Positions 16,034 to 22,922 of a stretch of DNA of 27,971 nucleotides are shown piece after piece (position 1 is the stretch's first letter; the number at the start of each line of letters is the position of its first letter). The position numbers and the translations under genes were made by a program. The DNA is taken from positions 1 through 27,971 of the forward strand of contig CALBDU010000048.1 of assembly GCA_937927335.1 (NCBI GenBank). Reading direction: 5' to 3'. This DNA comes from an uncultured Clostridium sp. (lineage in GTDB: Bacteria; Bacillota; Clostridia; Clostridiales; Clostridiaceae). Under the pieces are notes generated by a model that worked only from the letters and a program-made list of their open reading frames with translations, was not told where the DNA came from and searched no databases.

Positions 16034-16822
16034 ATGGCAATAGGAGAATGGAAAACATTTTTAATTCCTTATAAACAGGCAGTGGAGGAGCTGAAGGTTA
16101 AATTTAGGAGTATAAGAACTGAATACAGGACAAAAAATGAATATTCACCCATAGAATTTGTTACAGGCAGGGTTAAGGAACTATCCAGCATACTTGAAAA
16201 GGCAAATAAATTCAATATTCCTCTTGAAAGAATAGGTTATGAAATTGAAGATATTGCAGGTATACGAATAATGTGCCAGTTTGTTGATGACGTAGAAAGG
16301 GTAGTGGAATTAATAAGGAATAGAAAGGATATGCAGATTATATATGAAAAGGATTATGTAACCAATGTGAAAATCAGCGGCTACAGAAGTTATCATGTTA
16401 TAATAAAGTATCCTGTAAATATGGCAGAGGGAGAAAAGGAGATATTAGCTGAGTTTCAGATAAGAACCTTAGCTATGAATTTTTGGGCCACTGCTGAGCA
16501 TTCATTAAATTACAAATATAAGCATGATATCCCAGAGCATATAAAGCTGAAACTGAAATCTGCGGCAGATGCGGCATTTAACCTTGACCAGCTTATGCTT
16601 GAAATAAAGGATGAAATAAAGGACGCGCAGCAGCTGTTTGAAGTTAAATCAAACCTTGTATCAAACATAATGAATAATATACTTACATTAACCTCCATGG
16701 GCAAAAATTCTGAAGCCACCAGGTTTCAGGCACAGCTTAACAAGCTTATTCAGGAGGGAGAAATTTCAGAACTGAGCAATCTTTTAAGAACCACAGAAAA
16801 AACATTGGATATGTATAGATAA
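16034..16822 (+). CDS. relQ: RelQ-type small alarmone synthetase
   Basis: The enzyme makes (p)ppGpp from ATP and GDP or GTP in the cytosol as part of the stringent response. Synthetase motifs are all visible: GRVKE at 45-49, EDIAGIR at 72-78, GYRSYH at 116-121, EFQIRT at 140-145 and the MNFWATAEHSLNYKY block at 148-162. There is no HD hydrolase domain and no TGS or ACT region, so it is a stand-alone synthetase. It is 262 residues, against about 210 for typical RelQ. The last 50 or so residues form an extra predicted helical region. An isolated TATAAT at 15994-15999 may be its -10 box, but I see no good -35 box for it. Confidence 0.93.
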   Translation: MAIGEWKTFLIPYKQAVEELKVKFRSIRTEYRTKNEYSPIEFVTGRVKELSSILEKANKFNIPLERIGYEIEDIAGIRIMCQFVDDVERVVELIRNRKDMQIIYEKDYVTNVKISGYRSYHVIIKYPVNMAEGEKEILAEFQIRTLAMNFWATAEHSLNYKYKHDIPEHIKLKLKSAADAAFNLDQLMLEIKDEIKDAQQLFEVKSNLVSNIMNNILTLTSMGKNSEATRFQAQLNKLIQEGEISELSNLLRTTEKTLDMYR

Positions 16823-16857
16823 AAAAGCAATTCAGATCCCTCTGAATTGCTTTTTTA
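16821..16857. terminator. Bidirectional terminator between relQ and leuS
   Basis: A perfect 16-bp stem AAAAAAGCAATTCAGA/TCTGAATTGCTTTTTT (16821-16836 and 16841-16856) lies between convergent genes. It has a T run in either direction. Confidence 0.93.
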
Positions 16858-19296
16858 TTATTTAGCCACTATATTTACCAGTCTGCTTTTAATAACAATT
16901 ATTTTGGCAATATTCTTGCCTACCAGCAATGGCGCTATTTCTTCATGTTTAAGAGCAGCTTCTTCAATTTCCTTATCGCTTAGTGAATTTGATATATCCA
17001 TCTTAGCACGAATTTTTCCATTTATCTGTATGGCTATTTCAACTTCATCCCTTACTAATGCTGCTGCATTAAAGGAAGGCCAGTTTTCGTTAAATACAGA
17101 TTCCTTCATTCCGTTCATTTCCCAAAGCTCTTCAGAAAAATGTGGTGCAAACGGAGCCAGCAGCCTGATGAAGTCCAGTATTGTTTCCTTTAAGAAATTA
17201 ATGTTTTTGTTTTCTTCAGTTATATATTTAGAAAGTGCATTAGTAAATTCCATCATTCTAGCTATTGAAGTGTTGAACTGGAATTTTTCGGCATCCTCAC
17301 TGACAGATTTTATAGTGTAATTTCTTACATAATCAAGCTCTTTTTCAGCATGGCCCATGGACGTATTTGTATTTTTAGGATTATCAAATTCTTGTTTGCA
17401 GCTTTCCAGTACTCTTTCTATCCTGTCAACAAATCTGCCTACGGATTTAATTCCGTCATCGCTCCAGGCTCCTCCTGATGAATAGTCAAAACCAAACATC
17501 AGATACATTCTGAAAACATCTGCACCGAACTGAGCTATATATTCATCCGGTGAAATAGTATTTCCTTTTGATTTACTCATTTTCTGGCCGTCAGGTCCAA
17601 GGATTATACCCTGGTGCCTCAATGCAGTAAATGGCTCGTCAAAATCCAGATAGCCCATATCCCTCAAAGCTTTTGTGAAGAATCTTGCATAAAGCAGGTG
17701 CATACATGCATGTTCAGCTCCCCCTACATACATGTCAACAGGAAGCAGCTTATCGATTCTTTCCCTGTTAAAGGCTTCCTTGTCATTCTTATTGTCAGGA
17801 TATCTCAGATAATACCAGGATGAGCACACAAAGGTATCTAAAGTGTCAGCCTCCCTTTTTGCCTTTCCTCCACATTTTGGACAGGTAGTGTTCATAAATT
17901 CTTCCGATTTAAGCAGTGGTGAGCTGCCATCCGGTGAAAATTCCACATCATATGGAAGAACTACAGGCAGGTCGCTTTCAGGAACTGCTACCTCGCCGCA
18001 TTTTTCACAATATACTATAGGAATAGGTGATCCCCAATATCTCTGCCTTGATACAAGCCAATCCCTAAGTCTGTAATTTATCTTACCTTTTCCAAGGCCC
18101 TGGCCTTCAAGCTTTTCAACTATAGCCTTCATACCTTCTTCGGATTGCAGTCCGCTGAACTCTCCGCTGTTGACCATTTCACCGTATTCGTGGTAAGGAA
18201 GCTCTGTACCGCCCTTTATTACTCTTTCAATGGGAAGGTTATATTTAGTTGCGAAAGCAAAATCCCTTTCATCATGGGCAGGAACTCCCATTACGCAGCC
18301 AGTTCCATAGGTGTTCAGAACATAATCTGCCACAAGGATTGGAACCTTTCGTCCATTGATAGGGTTAATTGCATAAGCTCCTGTAAACACTCCGGTCTTT
18401 TCTCTTGTTAATGATTGTCTTTCAATATCTGACTGTTTTTTTGCCTCTTCTTTATAATTTTCAACAGTTTCCCTGTTCTCATCAGTGGTTATAAGGTCCA
18501 CCAGATCGTTTTCAGGGGCAATTACAGTATAAGAGCATCCAAACAATGTATCCACTCTAGTTGTAAATACGTTAAAGGACAAATCTGAATTATCAACCTT
18601 AAAGGTTACTTCGGCACCTATGGACTTTCCTATCCAGTGTCTCTGCATTGCTTTTGTCTTTTCAGGCCAGTCAATATCATCAAGACACTGAAGAAGCTCT
18701 TCTGAATAATCGGTTATTTTAAAGAACCATTGGGATAAATCCTTTTTTGTGACCTCGGCGCTGCATCTTTCGCATCTGCCTTCAACAACCTGTTCATTTG
18801 CCAATACCGTATTACAGCTTGGGCACCAGTTTACAGGGGCCTTCTTTTTATATGCAAGTCCTTTTTCATATAATTTTAGGAAAATCCACTGTGTCCATTT
18901 GTAATAATCTGGATTACAGGTGATAACCTCATTTTCCCAGCTGAACATGGCACCCATGGCGCGAAGCTGTAGTTCCATAGTTTCTATATTTTTAAGTGTG
19001 GAATCTTTAGGGTGAATGCCAGTTTTTATGGCGAAATTTTCTGCAGGAAGGCCAAAGGCATCAAAGCCCATAGGCTGAAATACATTATATCCCTGCATTT
19101 TTTTCATTCTTGCCCAGGAATCAGTTGGACCGTAGTTAAACCAGTGTCCAGCATGAAGTTTGCTTCCTGATGGGTAAGAGAACATCTCAAGCACATATAA
19201 TTTTTTACCAGGATTGTTTTCATCAAACCTGTTCAGCTTCTTACTCTCCCATATATCCTGCCATTTTTTATCGATTTTAGTACTATAAAATCCCAT
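16858..19296 (-). CDS. leuS: Leucyl-tRNA synthetase
   Basis: LeuS charges tRNA-Leu with leucine. The 812-residue class I enzyme of bacterial type has the HIGH-like motif HAGH at 48-51 and KMSKS at about 572-576. A zinc ribbon (CPSCNTV...CERC) and a second Cys pair set (CEKCG, CPKCGG) are present. The editing insertion between them includes the GTGCVMGVPAHDERD block. ATG 19296 is preferred over ATG 19302 because AAGGGG lies eight bases before it, against two for the first ATG. Transcription is controlled by the leucine T-box upstream and ends at the shared terminator with relQ. Confidence 0.98.
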   Translation of the reverse strand: MGFYSTKIDKKWQDIWESKKLNRFDENNPGKKLYVLEMFSYPSGSKLHAGHWFNYGPTDSWARMKKMQGYNVFQPMGFDAFGLPAENFAIKTGIHPKDSTLKNIETMELQLRAMGAMFSWENEVITCNPDYYKWTQWIFLKLYEKGLAYKKKAPVNWCPSCNTVLANEQVVEGRCERCSAEVTKKDLSQWFFKITDYSEELLQCLDDIDWPEKTKAMQRHWIGKSIGAEVTFKVDNSDLSFNVFTTRVDTLFGCSYTVIAPENDLVDLITTDENRETVENYKEEAKKQSDIERQSLTREKTGVFTGAYAINPINGRKVPILVADYVLNTYGTGCVMGVPAHDERDFAFATKYNLPIERVIKGGTELPYHEYGEMVNSGEFSGLQSEEGMKAIVEKLEGQGLGKGKINYRLRDWLVSRQRYWGSPIPIVYCEKCGEVAVPESDLPVVLPYDVEFSPDGSSPLLKSEEFMNTTCPKCGGKAKREADTLDTFVCSSWYYLRYPDNKNDKEAFNRERIDKLLPVDMYVGGAEHACMHLLYARFFTKALRDMGYLDFDEPFTALRHQGIILGPDGQKMSKSKGNTISPDEYIAQFGADVFRMYLMFGFDYSSGGAWSDDGIKSVGRFVDRIERVLESCKQEFDNPKNTNTSMGHAEKELDYVRNYTIKSVSEDAEKFQFNTSIARMMEFTNALSKYITEENKNINFLKETILDFIRLLAPFAPHFSEELWEMNGMKESVFNENWPSFNAAALVRDEVEIAIQINGKIRAKMDISNSLSDKEIEEAALKHEEIAPLLVGKNIAKIIVIKSRLVNIVAK

Positions 19297-19325
19297 AAAC
19301 ATTTCCCCTTTTCTAAAGTAATTTA

Positions 19326-19364
19326 TAAAAAAAGCCCTTCATCCCAGTTAAGAGACGAAAAGCT
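19326..19364 (-). terminator. T-box-controlled terminator before leuS
   Basis: Read on the minus strand, AGCTTTTCGTCTC pairs with GGGATGAAGGGCT through several G-T pairs and is followed by seven T residues. It lies directly downstream of the T-box sequence. Confidence 0.88.
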
Positions 19365-19548
19365 ATGTTCCGCGGTACCACTCTAATTAAATCAAAATTG
19401 ATTTCACTCCACAATATAACGGCATTACCGTATCTGATTTTAACAGATATACTCAGTGGTGAGTTCATAAATTATCTACACTGTTTTTCACCATACTCCA
19501 GCTCTCTTAGAAGATAAAAATACTAATATTCCACCTCATAGTCCCATA
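19326..19548 (-). ncRNA. T-box leader of leuS, leucine specific
   Basis: On the minus strand the T-box bulge sequence GAGTGGTACCGCGG (about 19370-19383) pairs with uncharged tRNA. Stem I includes the AGAGAGCTGG and GGTGAAAAAC elements, and the specifier region reads GAACTCACC, giving specifier codon CTC (19463-19461), a leucine codon. Binding of uncharged tRNA-Leu should favour the antiterminator and allow leuS expression. The specifier agrees with the downstream gene. Confidence 0.94.
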
Positions 19549-19562
19549 TTAACTTAATGTAA

Positions 19563-19591
19563 ATTCTATTATATTAAACTTTAATTGTCAA
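19563..19591 (-). promoter_or_regulatory. Sigma-A promoter of the leuS T-box transcript
   Basis: On the minus strand a perfect TTGACA (19591-19586), a 17-bp spacer and TAGAAT (19568-19563) lie just before the T-box leader. Confidence 0.82.
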
Positions 19592-19597
19592 TATTAA

Positions 19598-19629
19598 AGT
19601 AAAAAAAGTCCTTATAAAAAGGACTTTTA
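19598..19629 (-). terminator. Terminator of tRNA-Gln
   Basis: On the minus strand AAAAGTCC and GGACTTTT form a stem around a T/A-rich loop, followed by a run of T. It begins immediately after the CCA end of tRNA-Gln and upstream of the leuS promoter. Confidence 0.83.
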
Positions 19630-19705
19630 TGGCTGCCCATGCTGGACTCGAACCAACACAGTGCCTGCTCCAGAGGCAGGTGCCTTACCATTTGGCTAAT
19701 GGGCA
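19630..19705 (-). tRNA. tRNA-Gln (CTG)
   Basis: This is a 76-nt cloverleaf on the minus strand with acceptor TGCCCAT/ATGGGCA, discriminator G and encoded CCA (19632-19630). The anticodon loop CTCTGGA gives CTG (19673-19671), and the T arm contains GGTTCGAGTCC. The U1-A72 first pair is typical of tRNA-Gln. Confidence 0.95.
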
Positions 19706-19717
19706 TCGACAAAATTT

Positions 19718-19745
19718 ATTATAGCAGATTGAGATAATATGTCAA
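19718..19745 (-). promoter_or_regulatory. Sigma-A promoter of tRNA-Gln
   Basis: Perfect hexamers lie on the minus strand: TTGACA (19745-19740), a 16-bp spacer and TATAAT (19723-19718). The predicted start is a few bases before the tRNA. Confidence 0.9.
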
Positions 19746-19752
19746 CCCCAAT

Positions 19753-20268
19753 TTAAATAAATTTTGAATACCTTCTTTTAAAATAAGAAATAAACAAGGT
19801 TAATACGTAATCGTATACCAGGAAAAATATCTGAGCGGCTGCAATAATTAAATATATAGACTTATTCATGTCTAAAAGTGTTGGAAGAAACAATTTGTAA
19901 ATGAGAAATAAAATCAGCAGACACAGGTTGAAAAATAATATTTTCACCAGGTATTCCAATAATATTTTATCCAATTTCTCTATATAATATTTAATAAAGC
20001 CGTAAGTGCCAAAAAATAATATATATGCTATGGTCGTAAGCCTCACTCCACAAATAAGCAAAGCTAAGACAGCTGTTGAGGCATATACCAACATTCCATT
20101 TTTCAACCCGGAAACCAGTATGCTTATTATGATTATGCAGGTAGCTATAGATTCCATAAAAAGCCTGTTAGTGGGTAAATAAGAACTTAGGTATAGTGAT
20201 AATACGCCCAGGGCGGTAAGCAGTCCCCCCTTAGCAATTAAGGAAGCTTTATTGTTTTTCAGGTCCAT
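19753..20268 (-). CDS. Integral membrane protein of unknown function
   Basis: The 171-residue protein is highly hydrophobic with about five membrane segments and a basic C-terminus (YFKRRYSKFI). The opening KGGLLTALGVLSLYLSSYLP recalls the first helix of ECF S-components and of DUF2232-type membrane proteins. No family can be assigned with confidence. GGAGGGA precedes the ATG by a few bases. It is the last gene of the four-gene minus-strand operon, 14 bases after the J-protein gene. No terminator separates it from the tRNA-Gln promoter. Confidence 0.75.
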   Translation of the reverse strand: MDLKNNKASLIAKGGLLTALGVLSLYLSSYLPTNRLFMESIATCIIIISILVSGLKNGMLVYASTAVLALLICGVRLTTIAYILFFGTYGFIKYYIEKLDKILLEYLVKILFFNLCLLILFLIYKLFLPTLLDMNKSIYLIIAAAQIFFLVYDYVLTLFISYFKRRYSKFI

Positions 20269-20282
20269 ATTTTATCCCTCCA

Positions 20283-20885
20283 TTAACAGCAGGAAATGAG
20301 ATCCCCTCCGCTGCATTCGCAACAGCAGTCCATACAATAAAGGGTGGTGCATATATCACAAAAATCCATATCTCTTCTTGTTCCACGGTAGGAATCCCTG
20401 AATACGTCATTTCTGTTATTCATCCTGTTTAAGGCTTCTCTGTATTCAAGATTTGATGGATCAAGTCTGCATGCTGTGGTTAGGTTGTTATAAGCAGCAT
20501 CATACCATCCCTTTCTCTGGTTCACAATTCCGCTTAGATAATGCCATTCTGCATCCCTTACATTCATTCTGCTTAGTTTGCTTTCAGCCGATGCAAAATT
20601 GCCTGTTTGAATATCCATCCTAATGGACTGGTAATTGCTTGAGCCGCTATAGTTTCCACCATAGCTTCCTCCACTGTAGCTGGATGTATCAGGTGTATTT
20701 TTCATGAGGTAATCGTAAGCTTCATTAAGCTCCCTCATTTTATCCTCAGCAAGATCCCTCAGTGGATTTGCGCCATATTGGTCCGGGTGGTATTTCTTAG
20801 CCATTTCCCTGTAAGCTTTTTTAATCTCATCCTTGGAGGCAGTTTCCTTCACGCCCAGTACCTCATAGGGGTTTTTCATTATCAC
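20283..20885 (-). CDS. J-domain protein with TPR-like region and cysteine-rich tail
   Basis: The protein probably stimulates a DnaK/Hsp70 ATPase. The N-terminal J domain (about 1-65: NPYEVLGVKETASKDEIKKAYREMAKKYHPD) has the essential HPD at 33-35. A glycine-, serine- and tyrosine-rich linker (about 68-85) follows, then a TPR-like helical stretch (about 95-155). The C-terminal tail has nine cysteines among the last 25 residues, in the pattern C-x2-C-x4-C-x2-CCC-x-C, ending CC. The zinc centre and substrate-binding domains of classical DnaJ are absent. The GTG start at 20885 lies five bases after AAGGAG; ATG 20879 is possible. It overlaps the DUF5685-type gene by 23 nt. Confidence 0.88.
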   Translation of the reverse strand: MIMKNPYEVLGVKETASKDEIKKAYREMAKKYHPDQYGANPLRDLAEDKMRELNEAYDYLMKNTPDTSSYSGGSYGGNYSGSSNYQSIRMDIQTGNFASAESKLSRMNVRDAEWHYLSGIVNQRKGWYDAAYNNLTTACRLDPSNLEYREALNRMNNRNDVFRDSYRGTRRDMDFCDICTTLYCMDCCCECSGGDLISCC

Positions 20886-21738
20886 AACAACTCCTTTTAA
20901 AAACTTTGTCCATTTTTTCCATTAGTCCATACTGTAAAATATTATACAATAAATCTTCATTTTTTTTAAGCGGAAGTTTGTTAAGGCTGTTTAAGCATTC
21001 TGCAGCACAAGCAGTAAGAAGGTAGTCTATTCTCTCTGCTATCAGGCCTTTGAATTCATGGCAGCTTAGTTTGCTGTTGTTTAAAGCAGCCTCCAGGGCA
21101 TTGAATTTATTATACTTCATGTCCTTTTCCAAATCGTCATAGGCATCGATAATATAAATCCATTTGCCAAGATTATAACCCAGGCTGTATAATATATCAT
21201 TTTCTGCCGGGCAGTATTCTGATAATATATAACCTGTGAGATCGGCAAAGGGATGGCTTAATTCATCGAGGTTCATGCCTTCAGCCGCAGCCTCTGTCTT
21301 ATATAATTCATTTAGCCTGCAGTCGATTTCTTTATCCATTAGCTTTATTTTATCTGGATAACTTTTTGTAAAGGGCTTTAAAGCGGCAGCAAAAATTTTA
21401 CTTTTTAATGAATTGTCATCATTTTTATTGTCTATAAGCTTGTAGTAGCCAAGAATGGTATTGAAGTAAGCAGCATACGCCACAGCCTCATTATCAGCAA
21501 CAAACAGTTTCTTTTTTACCGGGTGGATCCAGCAGTGCTGGCTGACATACTTTGATTTTTCCTCCAAAAGAGAGTCCAGCAATATTGCAAGGAAGGTCAT
21601 ATCATAATTAAGCATCAGTCTAGGGAGATTACCCACACTGATTTTTATGGATTTACAGACCCCGCAGTAATATGCCTTGAATTTCTCATAATCCTTTATT
21701 TTTAATTCCATTTTGCATGGGGTTACATAACCGAACAT
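20863..21738 (-). CDS. DUF5685-type protein of unknown function
   Basis: The 291-residue, mostly helical, cytosolic protein opens FGYVTPCKMELKIKDYEKFKAYYCGVCKSI, which I recognise as the DUF5685 signature with an N-terminal CxxC. A helix near 185-205 contains WIYIIDAYDDLEKDMKYNKFNA. Its acidic run resembles the aspartate-rich metal site of all-helical prenyl-transferring enzymes. That resemblance is only a short motif and may be fortuitous. Its ATG overlaps the stop of the CYTH gene by one base, and its 3' end overlaps the J-protein gene, so the three are tightly coupled in translation. Confidence 0.78.
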   Translation of the reverse strand: MFGYVTPCKMELKIKDYEKFKAYYCGVCKSIKISVGNLPRLMLNYDMTFLAILLDSLLEEKSKYVSQHCWIHPVKKKLFVADNEAVAYAAYFNTILGYYKLIDNKNDDNSLKSKIFAAALKPFTKSYPDKIKLMDKEIDCRLNELYKTEAAAEGMNLDELSHPFADLTGYILSEYCPAENDILYSLGYNLGKWIYIIDAYDDLEKDMKYNKFNALEAALNNSKLSCHEFKGLIAERIDYLLTACAAECLNSLNKLPLKKNEDLLYNILQYGLMEKMDKVFKRSCCDNEKPL

Positions 21739-22289
21739 TAATCAGCGGACTCCTTCGCTTTATATTCTTCAATAAGTTCAAAAATTGTTTTTGTGGTAGT
21801 ATCCTTCATTGTATATCCTAGTTTTGAAAGTACCTCCTGAAGCTCTGTTTCATCTTGGGTTTCAATTTCGATATAAGGGAATGGGCAGAAGGCTTCGTCA
21901 TTAATATCAATTTCAATTAATGTGTTTTTATATTTATAGCTTTCACGATACCTTCCAATTGAAGTAAATAAGGTGAGCCCAAGTGAATAAAAAATATTTT
22001 CGCCTTCTAAGGGATCGCTTATTTCTACTTCATTTTCTTCCATAATTTTAAACTTTTCCTGGCTGATCATTTTTTTTGTGGTCATATAGTTATGCTTTTC
22101 ATTTTTTAGAATATCCTCTACAATTCTTATCCTTGCATAGCCCTTTTGGGCTAATAATCGTTTATCCTGAAAATCAAATATTTTATTTACCTGGTTTTCT
22201 TTTTTAGCCAGGTTAGAGGGAAGCTTTAAAAGCTTTTCTCTCATTTTATCCACATCAATATTGATTATTCTCAATTCCATTTCGTTCAT
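21738..22289 (-). CDS. CYTH-domain protein (class IV adenylate cyclase-like)
   Basis: CYTH domains form a triphosphate tunnel and act as cyclases or as thiamine- or inorganic-triphosphatases. The order of alternating charged strands fits: NEMELRI, GYARIRIV, NYMTTKK, NEVEIS, RYRESYKY, TLIEIDIN and PYIEIET. The N-terminal ExExK signature reads EMELR (3-7), so the usual lysine is an arginine. ATG 22289 is chosen because GAGGAG lies seven bases upstream; an ATG at 22304 sits inside that ribosome binding site. At 183 residues the length fits a single CYTH domain. It is the first gene of the minus-strand operon. Confidence 0.86.
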   Translation of the reverse strand: MNEMELRIINIDVDKMREKLLKLPSNLAKKENQVNKIFDFQDKRLLAQKGYARIRIVEDILKNEKHNYMTTKKMISQEKFKIMEENEVEISDPLEGENIFYSLGLTLFTSIGRYRESYKYKNTLIEIDINDEAFCPFPYIEIETQDETELQEVLSKLGYTMKDTTTKTIFELIEEYKAKESAD

Positions 22290-22318
22290 GAAATCACTCC
22301 TCATTGGCTGCTACTAGA

Positions 22319-22348
22319 ATTATAGCATTTATCTTTGCTGTATTGCAA
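22319..22348 (-). promoter_or_regulatory. Candidate promoter of the CYTH operon
   Basis: On the minus strand TTGCAA (22348-22343), an 18-bp spacer and a perfect TATAAT (22324-22319) are found. The -35 hexamer is palindromic and also serves the plus-strand candidate promoter. Confidence 0.65.
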
Positions 22349-22370
22349 AATATCATATATATATTATATT
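22343..22370 (+). promoter_or_regulatory. Candidate promoter of the membrane protein / NdpA operon
   Basis: TTGCAA (22343-22348), a 16-bp spacer and TATATT (22365-22370) lie 50 bases before the first gene. The region is very AT-rich, so the -10 assignment could shift. Confidence 0.5.
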
Positions 22371-22420
22371 ATATAAATGTAAAATTTTTTTATTAAAATA
22401 ATATTAATTAGAGGTGGATT

Positions 22421-22918
22421 ATGAGCGAACAGTATAAACAGAAGATATTTGATGAAAACCTGATTCAATATAAATCCCTTAAAGCACTGGCGGTTATGTG
22501 CTTCATTTTGGCGGCATTAATGATTTTATTCGGTGCTTTTTACGCAGGTGCAGTCATTGCAGCCACAGGAGCGGCATCATTGTATTTCAGAAAGTACCTG
22601 CTGGTGAGCTTTGAATATGAAATAAATGATGGAAGGATTACTGTGGACAAGATTATAGCTGATAAAAATAGAAAAAACATGGTATCCTTCGACCTTAAGG
22701 ATATTATAATTATGGCTCCTGAAGCCAACGGCAAATTAAAGGAAATGAACCTTCAGCCTGCTAAAACATTGAAACTATACCCTAAGGCATATCTCAAGGG
22801 CATATATGTGATTATGGTAAGATCTGGTGAACAAGTGTTTAAGATCAAGGTACTGCCAGATAATAAATTTATTGATATTTGCAGAAAGTTTAATAAACAA
22901 ATAGTAATAAAGGAGTAG
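22421..22918 (+). CDS. Membrane-anchored protein with PH-like C-terminal domain
   Basis: The 165-residue protein has a short charged N-terminus and two membrane helices (about 23-60, ALAVMCFILAALMILFGAFYAGAVIAATGAASLYF). A cytosolic C-terminal domain of about 100 residues is beta-rich (FEYEINDGRITVDKII, VSFDLKDIIIMAP, YVIMVRSGEQVFKIKVLPD). This layout resembles bacterial PH-like membrane proteins, but I cannot name the family with confidence. GAGGTGG precedes the ATG. The next gene starts five bases after the stop, so it is probably co-transcribed with the NdpA-type gene. Confidence 0.8.
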   Translation: MSEQYKQKIFDENLIQYKSLKALAVMCFILAALMILFGAFYAGAVIAATGAASLYFRKYLLVSFEYEINDGRITVDKIIADKNRKNMVSFDLKDIIIMAPEANGKLKEMNLQPAKTLKLYPKAYLKGIYVIMVRSGEQVFKIKVLPDNKFIDICRKFNKQIVIKE

Positions 22919-22922
22919 AATA

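Noticed and set aside
16847..17320. Open frame of 157 codons on the plus strand inside leuS
   Set aside because: It starts in the bidirectional terminator and is fully antisense to leuS, whose protein is unambiguous.
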